This document shows, one piece after another, positions 23,923-32,377 of a stretch of 47,126 nt of DNA (positions are counted from its first letter, which is position 1; each line of letters begins with the position of its first letter). This DNA comes from JBBIMP01 sp037444305 (lineage in GTDB: Bacteria > Acidobacteriota > UBA6911), in contig JBBIMP010000039.1 of assembly GCA_037444305.1 (NCBI GenBank), positions 1-47,126 on the forward strand. Reading direction: 5' to 3'. A program made the translations under genes and the position numbers. Below the pieces are notes generated by a model. That model was given only the letters and a program-made list of their open reading frames with translations, did not search any database and was not told the origin of the DNA.

Positions 23923-25110
23923 ATGAATCGAACCATTCTGCACGTGGACATGGACGCATTCTTTGCCGCGGTGGAGCAGCGGGATAACCCTGAGCTTCGC
24001 GGCAGGCCGGTGATCGTGGGGTCGGACCCAAAGCAGGGGAAGGGCCGGGGGATTGTTGCGACCTGCTCCTACGAGGCGCGCAGGCTCGGCGTGCACTCGG
24101 CACAGCCCATTTCGCGCGCCTGGCGGCTGTGCCCGCAGGGCGTTTACCTCCGCCCCGACATGGAACGCTACGCGCGCGCGTCCGAGCGGATAATGGCGCT
24201 GCTGCTGGAATTCACGGACCTCGTGGAGCAAGTCAGCGTGGACGAGGCCTTTCTCGACGTCAGCGGCTGCCGGCGGCTGTTCGGCGGCGGCGAGGAGATT
24301 GCGGGCAAGGTCAAGGCCCGCATTCTGCAGGCCCAGCGCCTCACGGCCTCCGTCGGGGTCGCCTCCAACAAATTCGTGGCCAAGGTGGCTTCGGACCTGC
24401 GCAAGCCGGACGGTCTGGTAGTGGTCGAGCCGGGCACGGAACGGGAGTTTCTGAACCCGTTGCCGATCGGCCGACTGTGGGGCGTGGGATCCAAGACGGA
24501 AAAGGCGCTCCACATGATGGGCATTGAGCGCATCGGGCAGCTTGCGGTTTTCGACCGGGCGGCGTTGATCCGCCGGTTCGGCGCCTCCAGCGATCACCTC
24601 TGGCGGCTGGCTCAGGGGCTGGATGAACGCCCGGTTTTGCCCGAGGAGGGGTATCAGTCGATCGGGCACGAACTGACCTTCGAGGAGGACACGCTCGACG
24701 CCGCCCGGCTGCACGCCACGCTGCTGGGTCTGACGGAGAAGGTTTCCCGGAGGCTTCGCGCCCACGGCGTGAGGTGCCGGACGATAACGGTGAAGCTGCG
24801 CGAATCGGACTTCTCGACCTTCACCCGGCGGACGACGATGACGAAGGCGGCCGACACGACGGAAGCCATGTTTCCGGTGGCGGAGAGGTTGTTGCGAGGG
24901 CTTGCGCGCAAGGGCAAGGCGGTGCGTCTCATAGGGATCTACGCAAGCCACCTGCAGGCGGTCAGCGGGGCTGGACAACTCGATCTGTTCGATGAAGGGC
25001 AGAACAGGAACCGGAAACTTGCGGGAGCGGTGGATGACATCGCGCGGCGTTATGGCAGCGGCGCGATTACGCGCGGATCCCTGGTGCCTTCGATGAAAAA
25101 GAGATCCTGA
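23923..25110 (+). CDS. dinB: DNA polymerase IV (Y family)
   Basis: This 395-residue translesion polymerase has the catalytic carboxylates in HVDMDAFFAAVEQRDNP and SVDEAFLDVS, the thumb helix-hairpin-helix region (LWGVGSKTEKALHMMGI, RIGQLAVFDRAAL) and a little-finger domain. A C-terminal beta-clamp-binding motif QLDLF is clear. The start at ATG 23923 begins MNRTILHVDMDAF; AAGGAGG lies about 20 bases upstream. The upstream extension overlaps the SDR remnant and is not used. Confidence 0.95.
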   Translation: MNRTILHVDMDAFFAAVEQRDNPELRGRPVIVGSDPKQGKGRGIVATCSYEARRLGVHSAQPISRAWRLCPQGVYLRPDMERYARASERIMALLLEFTDLVEQVSVDEAFLDVSGCRRLFGGGEEIAGKVKARILQAQRLTASVGVASNKFVAKVASDLRKPDGLVVVEPGTEREFLNPLPIGRLWGVGSKTEKALHMMGIERIGQLAVFDRAALIRRFGASSDHLWRLAQGLDERPVLPEEGYQSIGHELTFEEDTLDAARLHATLLGLTEKVSRRLRAHGVRCRTITVKLRESDFSTFTRRTTMTKAADTTEAMFPVAERLLRGLARKGKAVRLIGIYASHLQAVSGAGQLDLFDEGQNRNRKLAGAVDDIARRYGSGAITRGSLVPSMKKRS

Positions 25111-25178
25111 CCCGGCGCGCGGTTTCATGCTATTCATGATCGCGCGGGAAAGGAAGACCTGGGAACCTTCAACCTACA

Positions 25179-26651
25179 ATGACGGCGAGAATCTGCGTTT
25201 CCATACGGGAATCGAGCACCGAGCGCGCATTGGCGGCCGCCGTAAAGGCTGCGGCATGGGCCGACCTGGTGGAAATCCGCGCCGACTTCATCCGGGACCT
25301 GAGCCTTCGCCGGCTGCTGCGGAAAAAATCCTGCCCGGTTCTCTTCACCCTGCGTTCCCGCCGGGAAGGCGGATCTTTCCAGGGACCGGAGCGGAAGAGG
25401 CTGGAATGCATCCTGGAGGCTGCACAGCTCGGCGCCGACTACGTCGACATAGAATACTCGGCATTCTGGCAGGTCGTTCTGGCGACAGTGCCGCCGCGCC
25501 GGGTCGTGCTTTCCTACCACTGCATGGATGGCATACCCTCCGACCTGGAGGCGCTTGCCGAATCGATGGCCGCGACCGGGGCCGGCGTGGTGAAGATTGC
25601 CGTCCGGGCCAAACGGCTGGCTGACAACGTCCGGCTCTTGCGGCTCCTGGAGGATGCCTCCTCCCGTGGACTGAATCTGTGCGTGGTGGCGATGGGAAGC
25701 CGCGGCGTGCCGAGCAGAGTCCTGGGTCCGTCATGGGGCTCGTGGATGACCTTCGCCGGCCTGCCGGGAGGGGAAGCGGCCGCCGACGGGCAGATCCCCG
25801 CCGACCTGATGACCGGGCGGTACCGGGTCCGGGAGATCGGGCCGGCCACGCAACTGTTCGGCTTGGTGGGCAATCCGCTTGGGCATTCGCTCTCGCCCGC
25901 GCTCCACAACGCCCTCTTTGCTGCGGATAAGCGGGACGCCGTCTACCTGCCGCTCGAGGCGGAGAGCTTCGCAGATTTCCTCGAGTTCGACGCCGCGGTA
26001 CCGGTGCGCGGGGCCAGCGTCACGATTCCGTTCAAGGAGTGCGCGCTGGAGGCTGCAGCGGCCCCCTCCTCCGAAGCCGAAGCCGTGGGGGCCGTGAACA
26101 CCCTGATCGCCGCAGGCGGCCTCAGGCGTGCGGAGAACACCGACGTGGGGGGGTTCATCAGGCCGCTGCGTGAGAGAGCTCTTCCTGCAGGCCTCCGGGC
26201 GCTGGTTCTGGGGGCAGGCGGCGCCGCCCGCGCGGCCATCCACGGGCTGCGCCTCATGGGGATGTCGGTGTGCGTGGTATCCCGAACAGCGGCCCGCGCG
26301 CGCAGCCTCGCCGCCTGCTTTCAGGCGGAGTGGTCGGAATGGGAGCGGATCCCGGAACTGCGCTGGGACCTCCTCGTGAACACGACGCCGGTGGGCTCTC
26401 AGCCTCATGCGGACCAGACCCCTGTGCGGGCGGCCGATCTTACCGGCGGCTGGGTGTACGACCTGGTTTACAATCCCATGGAGACAAGGCTTCTGCGGGA
26501 GGCGGCGGGAAAGGGCTGCGGGACGATATCGGGCTTGGAGATGTTCCTCGAGCAGGCGGCCGAGCAGCAGCGCCTGTGGTTCGGCAAACGCCCGCAGGCG
26601 AAAAATATGAGAGAAGCCATCGCGCCCCCCAGGCAGGAACCTTCGGATTGA
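25179..26651 (+). CDS. aroDE: Bifunctional 3-dehydroquinate dehydratase / shikimate dehydrogenase
   Basis: This 490-residue fusion carries out steps 3 and 4 of the shikimate pathway. Residues about 1-220 are a type I dehydroquinase: DLVEIRADFI, LFTLRSRREGG, VVLSYHC with the catalytic His, and GVVKIAV with the Schiff-base Lys. Residues about 225-490 are shikimate dehydrogenase: GNPLGHSLSPALHNALF, VTIPFKE with the catalytic Lys, ENTDVGGF, the nucleotide loop LGAGGAARAA and GLEMFLEQAAEQ. The ATG 25179 has no good ribosome binding site. It leads a cluster with thrB and the hisD remnant, all amino-acid biosynthesis genes. Confidence 0.95.
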   Translation: MTARICVSIRESSTERALAAAVKAAAWADLVEIRADFIRDLSLRRLLRKKSCPVLFTLRSRREGGSFQGPERKRLECILEAAQLGADYVDIEYSAFWQVVLATVPPRRVVLSYHCMDGIPSDLEALAESMAATGAGVVKIAVRAKRLADNVRLLRLLEDASSRGLNLCVVAMGSRGVPSRVLGPSWGSWMTFAGLPGGEAAADGQIPADLMTGRYRVREIGPATQLFGLVGNPLGHSLSPALHNALFAADKRDAVYLPLEAESFADFLEFDAAVPVRGASVTIPFKECALEAAAAPSSEAEAVGAVNTLIAAGGLRRAENTDVGGFIRPLRERALPAGLRALVLGAGGAARAAIHGLRLMGMSVCVVSRTAARARSLAACFQAEWSEWERIPELRWDLLVNTTPVGSQPHADQTPVRAADLTGGWVYDLVYNPMETRLLREAAGKGCGTISGLEMFLEQAAEQQRLWFGKRPQAKNMREAIAPPRQEPSD

Positions 26652-26752
26652 TGGTAGGATCACCGGTCCGATCCAGGTGTCGGGCGTGCGTGGCCAACTC
26701 CGCCCATACCCCGGATCAACGGGGAGAGCAGGGAATCGCTGGAAAACGAAGC

Positions 26753-27706
26753 ATGGACAAGCCGGGAATCGATTCACAGCAGGCAAGGTGCGCGCGCATG
26801 AGAATCCCGGGCGCGACCGGAAACCTGGGTTCGGCCTTCGATGCCGCCGGAATCGCCCTCCGGCTTTACTTGAGCGCGGAGGTCATCCGGCTGGAAACGG
26901 GGCCCTCGCGCCTGGAGGTCCGCGGCCAGGATGCGCACCTCATCCCGTCCGACGAATCCAACCTGGCCTGGACTGCCATGACGGCAACCGCGGCGAGGGC
27001 GAAGGCCGTGCTCCCGCCTTTTCACCTCAAGCTCGAGAATGAAATACCGGTGTCGCGCGGCCTGGGAAGCAGCTCGACCGCCTGCCTTGCCGGTGTGGCG
27101 GCGGCGGATTTTCTCTGCGGGCTCCAGCTCGCGCGCGGGGAATGGCTCCGGACAGCGGCTGAGCTGGAGGGTCAGCCCGACAACGTCGCACCCTCGCTGC
27201 TGGGCGGGTTCGTAGTGGCGATCACGGGACAAAGGATCTTCTGCTCCAAGGCCCGCCTGCCCTCCGGCTGGACGATCGTCGCGGTGATCCCCGAGCTCGA
27301 GCTGGAAACCAGGAAGGCGCGGAGGGTGCTCCCGGAAAGGGTGGCGCTGCGCGATGCCGTCTTCAACGTGCAGCGCGCCTCATTTCTGGCGGCGCAGATC
27401 GTGCAGGGAAAAAGCGAAGGATTGCGCGAAGCCATGCGCGACCTGCTGCACCAGCCTTATCGCGCACGGCTCGTCCCGGGCCTGGACGAACTCATCGGCA
27501 TGCGGGACCGCGAGGGACTCATCGGCGTAGCGCTCTCGGGCTCCGGACCCACGGTGATCGCGCTGGCGGAGAGCTGCGAGGAGGAGATCGGAGCCGAAAT
27601 GCAGGAGATCTTTCGGAGAAACGGGCTCGAATCGACCTGCCGCCTGCTCGCGGCCGACAACGACGGGATGGCAGTGCAGGTGGAAGGCTTCGGGCCCCCA
27701 GCCTGA
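26753..27706 (+). CDS. thrB: Homoserine kinase (GHMP family)
   Basis: This 317-residue kinase phosphorylates L-homoserine in threonine synthesis. The N-terminal PGATGNLGSAFDAAGIAL, the ATP loop SRGLGSSSTACLAG, PDNVAPSLLGGFV and the C-terminal ALSGSGPTVIAL are the three GHMP motifs plus the homoserine-kinase-specific segment. The start at ATG 26753 is supported by the family; the open frame continues 483 bases upstream only as an out-of-frame reading of aroDE. The ribosome binding site is weak. The hisD remnant starts 12 bases after its stop with a strong AGGAGG. Confidence 0.92.
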   Translation: MDKPGIDSQQARCARMRIPGATGNLGSAFDAAGIALRLYLSAEVIRLETGPSRLEVRGQDAHLIPSDESNLAWTAMTATAARAKAVLPPFHLKLENEIPVSRGLGSSSTACLAGVAAADFLCGLQLARGEWLRTAAELEGQPDNVAPSLLGGFVVAITGQRIFCSKARLPSGWTIVAVIPELELETRKARRVLPERVALRDAVFNVQRASFLAAQIVQGKSEGLREAMRDLLHQPYRARLVPGLDELIGMRDREGLIGVALSGSGPTVIALAESCEEEIGAEMQEIFRRNGLESTCRLLAADNDGMAVQVEGFGPPA

Positions 27707-27718
27707 GAGGAGGCAAGC

Positions 27719-28312
27719 GTGAGCAGGAATCCCGCGCCCATCTTCAGGCCGGAGGAAATTCCGGCGCTGCTCGAGCGGATCGGAAAGCGCCGCGGGAGGA
27801 CGTCGGACGAGGAAATGCGGCGCGCGCGGGAGATCGTCGAAAGGGTGCGCCGGGGAGGAGACCGCGCGCTGCCGGCGCTCACGCGGACGCTCGAGGGCGT
27901 GCCCATGAGCCTGCGGCGGCTGAAGGTCGGTCCGGGCCGGTGGGAAAGGACGGCCGGCAAGACCGGCGCCGGGATCGTGCGGGAGCTGGAGCGGACGCTC
28001 TTCGGCATCCATGCCTGCCACGCGGGAAGCGAATCCGGAAGGGCGAGGATGGCCGCGAGCACGCTGCTCTGCGGGCAGAGGGTGCTGCCCCTGCAGAACG
28101 CCGGCATATGCGTCGGCGGTGAGGATGAGGCGTCGCCTCTGGGCGGGGACAGCTTTCAGCGTCGGATGACCGTCGTGCGCTGCAGCGAAGCGCATTATTT
28201 CGAGGCGAGCCGGCCGGCCGAAACATTGTCGCGAGCCGAGGGAAGGGAAGCGTGCGCCCGAGCCCTGGCCGCGAGGAGAAAGCGTGGAACGGAGCCGTCC
28301 GCCCGGAACTGA
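27719..28312 (+). pseudogene. hisD: Miniature histidinol dehydrogenase lacking its catalytic core
   Basis: The 197-codon frame starts with GTG behind AGGAGG. Residues 1-130 match the N-terminal region of HisD (IVERVRRGGDRALPALTR, LLCGQRVLPLQNAGICVGG, the last normally continuing as VPGG). Then it jumps straight to the C-terminal region SPLGGDSFQRRMTVVR and REACARALAARRKR. About 220 residues are missing, removing the NAD site and the zinc and catalytic residues known from E. coli HisD (Gln259, His262, Glu326, His327, Asp360). The surviving tail has Cys where His419 is expected. No histidinol dehydrogenase activity is possible. The frame stayed open, so either the deletion is recent or a short protein is retained. 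Confidence 0.72.
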
Positions 28313-28355
28313 CCCGCGGCCACGGACCTGCGGTGGCGGGGCGCGCGGCGGTTCC

Positions 28356-28364
28356 TGCTATAAT
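28356..28364 (+). promoter_or_regulatory. Extended -10 promoter for glgC
   Basis: TGCTATAAT: a perfect TATAAT (28359-28364) with the extended TGn motif 5' of it. No -35 box is recognisable, as is common for extended -10 promoters. The transcription start would lie near 28371, giving a very short leader. Confidence 0.6.
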
Positions 28365-28387
28365 CAGTCCATTTGCCGGGGGTGCGC

Positions 28388-29659
28388 ATGCGGGATGTCC
28401 TGGGAGTCGTGTTGAGCGGCGGCAGGGGTGAGCGGCTGTACCCGCTGACCAAGTACCGGAGCAAACCTGCGGTCCCGCTGGCGGGAAAGTACCGGATCAT
28501 CGACATCCCGGTCAGCAACTGCCTGAACTCCGGAGTCAACCGGATCTTCATCCTGACGCAGTTCAACTCGGCCTCGCTCAACAAGCACGTCGTGCAGACC
28601 TACCGTTTCGACATGTTCAACGGCGGCTTCGTGGACATTCTCGCCGCGGAGCAGACGCCCGAAAACGTGAGCTGGTTTCAGGGTACCGCCGACGCCGTCC
28701 GGCAGAGCATCAAGCACTTCGCGCCCTATGACGTGGACCATGTCCTGGTCCTTTCGGGCGATCAGCTTTACCAGGCCGACTTCAGAAAGCTTCTCGATTC
28801 CCACACGGCCTCGGGCGCGGACATCACCGTGGCGGCCATTCCGGTGACGGCGGAGGAGACTTCGGGCCTGGGCATAATGAGGCTGGAAGGGAACCGGCGG
28901 ATCCGGGACTTCCAAGAGAAGCCGAAGCCGCAGGAGTTGGAGCCGCTGAGGTGCCCGCTGCCGGGCGTCGCCCCGTCGCCGCGCGGCCCGCGCGACTACC
29001 TGGCCAACATGGGCATTTACGTGTTCGGCAAAGACCTGCTGATCGACCTGCTGAACTCTTCGGGCGCGGTGGATTTCGGGAGCCAGATGATCCCGGAGGC
29101 CGTGGCCTCCTACAGGGTGCACGCCTGGCTGTTCGACGGGTATTGGACGGACATCGGGACCATAAGGTCGTTTTACGTGGCCAATCTGGCGCTGACCACG
29201 GCCCAGCCGCAGTTTGACTTTTACAACTTCAAGAACCCGGTTTTCACACATCCCCGGAACCTGCCGGGATCCAAGCTGAACAACTGCAACCTCCACCAGT
29301 CCATCGTCAGCGAAGGGTGCGTCCTGGCAGGGGCGGACGTGAAGCACTCCATCATCGGAGTGCGCAGCAGGGTCGGCAACGGCAGCACTATTAAAAACTC
29401 GATCATCATGGGCGCCGACTTCTACCAGACCGTGCCCGAGATGGAAGCGGCGGCCGAGCAGCGGCTCCCCTGCATGGGCATCGGGAATCACTGCACCATC
29501 ATAAACGCGATCGTCGACAAAAACGCCTGCATCGGCGACAACGTTTCGATCATCAATGCCCACAACCTGCAGCACAAAGACGACGAGAACTACTCCATCA
29601 GGGAGGGGATCATCGTCGTGCCCAAGAACGCGGTCATCCCCAGCGGCACCGTGATTTGA
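28388..29659 (+). CDS. glgC: Glucose-1-phosphate adenylyltransferase
   Basis: This 423-residue ADP-glucose pyrophosphorylase makes ADP-glucose for glycogen synthesis. The N-terminal catalytic domain has LSGGRGERLYPLTKYRSKPAV, FQGTADAVRQ, LVLSGDQLY and FQEKPK; the C-terminal part is a left-handed beta-helix (VSEGCVLAGADVKHSIIG, RSRVGNGSTIKNSIIMGAD). ATG 28388 follows GGGGGTG; a TTG at 28373 would add five residues and be nearly leaderless. The ADP-glucose product is also a donor for TreT-type trehalose synthases, and treT lies 0.75 kb downstream on the other strand, a plausible functional link. Confidence 0.93.
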   Translation: MRDVLGVVLSGGRGERLYPLTKYRSKPAVPLAGKYRIIDIPVSNCLNSGVNRIFILTQFNSASLNKHVVQTYRFDMFNGGFVDILAAEQTPENVSWFQGTADAVRQSIKHFAPYDVDHVLVLSGDQLYQADFRKLLDSHTASGADITVAAIPVTAEETSGLGIMRLEGNRRIRDFQEKPKPQELEPLRCPLPGVAPSPRGPRDYLANMGIYVFGKDLLIDLLNSSGAVDFGSQMIPEAVASYRVHAWLFDGYWTDIGTIRSFYVANLALTTAQPQFDFYNFKNPVFTHPRNLPGSKLNNCNLHQSIVSEGCVLAGADVKHSIIGVRSRVGNGSTIKNSIIMGADFYQTVPEMEAAAEQRLPCMGIGNHCTIINAIVDKNACIGDNVSIINAHNLQHKDDENYSIREGIIVVPKNAVIPSGTVI

Positions 29660-29791
29660 ACCAGAGGCGCGCGAAGTCCGCGGTTGGCGGCCGCGGCTTG
29701 ACGGATTTTTCCGAGCCGGCGAGGACGCGCCGCCGCTTCGTGACGGGCGGCGAAAATTGCGGCCGTATGAGCGAGAGGGGGCGCCTGCGAA

Positions 29792-30361
29792 TCAGGCCGC
29801 CTTGGAGGTCTGCCGGCGTTCCCAGCGCGCGATCGTGGCCTTGAGCACCGGCGGGGTTACCAGCGTGGTCACGATCACCATGATGACCACGGCTGAAAAC
29901 GTCGCGTCGTCGATGACGTTCAGCCCCTTGCCGATGCTCGCGAAGATGAGGCCCACCTCGCCCCGGGGAACCATGCCCACCCCCACCGTAGTGCGGTCGA
30001 TGCCCTTCTCCAGCACGCCGAGCCCGCACACCTGCTTGCCGATGATGGCGGCGATGGTGAGGCCGGCGGCGACTCCCAGGACGGACATGTCCATGAAAGT
30101 CTCCAGCCGCACCCGGATGCCCATCAGCACGAAGAAGATGGGCACGAGAAAGGTCGCGATGGGCTTGAGCAGGTGCTGGAGCGTGATTTCCTCGCGGAAT
30201 CCGCGGAAGTGGACCTCTTCCAGGAGGAGGCCGGCGGCAAACGCGCCGATGATGGGGGCGAGGCCGGCGAGGTTGGCCGGGTACGACAGCAGGAAGGCGA
30301 ACAGGAGCGAGGAGATGAGCATCACGCCGGCGGTGCGCAGCAAATCACCGCCATGGGCCAA
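29792..30361 (-). pseudogene. C-terminal half of a CPA2 (Kef-type) cation:proton antiporter
   Basis: The frame encodes about 189 residues of a Kef/CPA2-type antiporter: GLAPIIGAFAAGLLLEEVHF, LVPIFFVLMGIRVRLETF and GMVPRGEVGLIFASIGKGLN are the conserved late transmembrane motifs. The first 190-220 residues, including half of the inverted-repeat fold, are missing. There is no ATG, only a TTG at 30361, and in frame upstream the reading runs back to the TGA of treT (30407). A functional antiporter is not expected. The gene was probably truncated when a deletion brought its middle against the treT stop. It converges with glgC. Confidence 0.65.
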
Positions 30362-30406
30362 TGCGAGATTATTGCTTGTGCGGCCGCAAATTATAACCGC
30401 AACGCC

Positions 30407-31633
30407 TCAGCCGAGCCAAACAACATCCTCGTCCTCGTGCTCCAGGGCCAGCAGCAGGAGAAGATAGTCCTTCACATGGCGGGGCAGGAGGTAGTTTTGG
30501 CGAACGTGCTCGCGGCCGTTGGCGCCCAGCGCCCGGCGGAGAACGGGATCGGTGAGGAGCTGGAGTACGCGGGCGGCGGCCCCTTCCGGCGAGCGGGCGA
30601 GAAACCCGGTGACGGCGTTGATCACCTGGAGCTTGATGCCGCCGACCGGCGCCCCGACGACCGGCTTGGCCTTCCACAGGGCTTCGCTCACGGCGAGGCC
30701 GAAGCCGTCGTCGAGCGAATCGTGCATGACGATGGTGGATCCGCGCACGAGGGCGTTGAGCTGCAGGTCGCTGAAGGGCGGGAGCAGCAGCACGTGGATA
30801 TCCTCGTCGTCGGTCCGGCCGCGGATTTCGTCGAAAGCGCGCCCCAGTTCGGGGCGATCCTCCGACTCGCAGGCGGCGAGCACCAGCTGGCAGTCGCAGC
30901 GCTTTCTTGCGAGGCGGTAGGCGGTGATCGCCCAGTGGGCGTCACGCGCTCGGGTGAACGGGGAGGTCTGGATGATGACGGGCCTGCCGGGATCGACGGA
31001 ATGCTGCTCGAGCACCGACCGGATGAAGCTGTCCTCGAGCTCCCGGTTTCTATCGCTCAGGGGGTCGATCGAGGGCGCCACCATGTACCGCGGCGCCCGG
31101 AAGGGGCAGGCGAAGTCGGGCGTCAGGAAGACGGCGGCGTCGAACAGCTCGAAATACTCCCGGAAGAACTCCCAGGCATCCGGGGAGGGCGACGAGATGT
31201 CGAAGTGGCAACGCCAGATCCAGCGCCGCCCGATCTCTTTCTTGCGCATTACCAGGCCGGCGGGATGAGCCTCGTGGAGCAGGATGACGGCAGCCTCGAA
31301 ATCCAGCCGGCCCATGTTCAACTGCATGGTGTCGCGGTAGATCTGGCAAAGAGCCTCCGAAAGCTTCGACGCCCCGCCCTGGAGCGCGCCCTGCAACGCG
31401 CGGGCCGCGGAAAAGAAGGCGTTGTTGCCGCGCATCACGTCCCAGGAGGCGTCCACCTCTAGCTCCTGCAGGATCGGGATCAGGCGTGTCAGCTTCTCGG
31501 CCACCGGCCCGCCGACGGCGGTGGCGTTGATGTTCTGGGAGCGGATATGACTTGCCCTGGAGGCCAGAACCTTCAGCTCCTCGATCGTCTCTGCGCCCGC
31601 GAGCTCGCGGTAGTCTGCCAGTACAGGATTCAT
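30407..31633 (-). CDS. treT: Trehalose synthase (TreT-type GT4 glycosyltransferase)
   Basis: This 408-residue GT-B enzyme transfers glucose from NDP-glucose onto glucose to make trehalose. Diagnostic TreT segments include the N-terminal NINATAVGGPVAEKLTRLIP, the WDVMRGNNAFFSAARALQGA region, the CHFDISSP acceptor-side motif and the C-terminal nucleotide-sugar site MHDSLDDGFGLAVSEALWK with VVGAPVGGI. I prefer ATG 31633, two bases beyond the DUF5752 stop, with AGGTG upstream; GTG 31642 is the alternative. It forms an operon with the DUF5752 gene and probably the phosphatase gene. Confidence 0.85.
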   Translation of the reverse strand: MNPVLADYRELAGAETIEELKVLASRASHIRSQNINATAVGGPVAEKLTRLIPILQELEVDASWDVMRGNNAFFSAARALQGALQGGASKLSEALCQIYRDTMQLNMGRLDFEAAVILLHEAHPAGLVMRKKEIGRRWIWRCHFDISSPSPDAWEFFREYFELFDAAVFLTPDFACPFRAPRYMVAPSIDPLSDRNRELEDSFIRSVLEQHSVDPGRPVIIQTSPFTRARDAHWAITAYRLARKRCDCQLVLAACESEDRPELGRAFDEIRGRTDDEDIHVLLLPPFSDLQLNALVRGSTIVMHDSLDDGFGLAVSEALWKAKPVVGAPVGGIKLQVINAVTGFLARSPEGAAARVLQLLTDPVLRRALGANGREHVRQNYLLPRHVKDYLLLLLALEHEDEDVVWLG

Positions 31634-31634
31634 T

Positions 31635-32285
31635 TCAAACACCTGAATGCTCGTGGCACAGCCCGACGATGGCCAGCCTGAGTTCCCGGAGTGTAAGGGC
31701 GTAAGGGTCGAGCCGGTCTATGGCTATGGCAAGATCCTCCTCGCCGCGGCCCAGCAGCCAGAAGGAAAAATCATTGGTTGGGCGGCCGAGTCTCAGCCTG
31801 GACTCGAGAAAGTGAAAGTAAATGGACCGGTCGGAGACAACCTGCAGTTTTTCGACGAAGTCGCCCACGTCCCGCGCGACGATGCCGGTCGGCATCACGA
31901 AGCTCTTCGACCTGCTGAAATAAAACTCGCTCCCCGGGGCGCAATCCCGGAGTTCGGCCCCTGCCGCCAGGTGATCCGAGAGCGTTTCCAGAATCCTCTC
32001 GCGGAGCTGCCGGATGGTGGTGAAGCTGAGGAGGTCGATGGCGCTCAGCCTGCCGGCCAGGACGTTCTCGTGGAGGGCTCCCGCAACCCAGAGGGCGAAG
32101 TGGTTGAAGAACTGGGGTCTGACGATGTGCCGTTCGAGGTAGAGATGATGCGTGTGATAGAAGACGGAGGACCCGGAGACGCTGCGGACCCCCTCCCGCA
32201 GCTCCTCGAGGTTTTTCGCCCGGGTGCCCGTCAGTTCGACGAGCCTCTGTTCGGTGTGGAATGTGAACGGCTCGCGGTGCGGCAT
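31635..32285 (-). CDS. DUF5752 family protein
   Basis: This 216-residue soluble helical protein carries motifs I recognise from DUF5752: GVRSVSGSSVFYHTHHLYLE, PQFFNHFALWVAGAL and FSFWLLGRGEEDLA. The His-rich HTHH segment is notable. No function is established; association with trehalose synthase genes is the main clue. Start ATG 32285 follows GGAGGG closely. The longer frame extending to 33374 overlaps the phosphatase gene and is spurious. It sits between the phosphatase and treT genes, all on the minus strand, with 92 and about 1 bases between them. Confidence 0.75.
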   Translation of the reverse strand: MPHREPFTFHTEQRLVELTGTRAKNLEELREGVRSVSGSSVFYHTHHLYLERHIVRPQFFNHFALWVAGALHENVLAGRLSAIDLLSFTTIRQLRERILETLSDHLAAGAELRDCAPGSEFYFSRSKSFVMPTGIVARDVGDFVEKLQVVSDRSIYFHFLESRLRLGRPTNDFSFWLLGRGEEDLAIAIDRLDPYALTLRELRLAIVGLCHEHSGV

Positions 32286-32377
32286 GGCCCTCCGTCCGGT
32301 CTGGCATCGGCAAGGCGGCGCCCAAGAATACCGCGATTCCAGGGCCGCACAAATGGAAATCGATTGAGGTGCCCGGG

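Noticed and set aside
26270..26752. N-terminal extension of thrB inside aroDE
   Set aside because: Out-of-frame reading of the shikimate dehydrogenase domain; homoserine kinases start just before the PGATGNLG motif.
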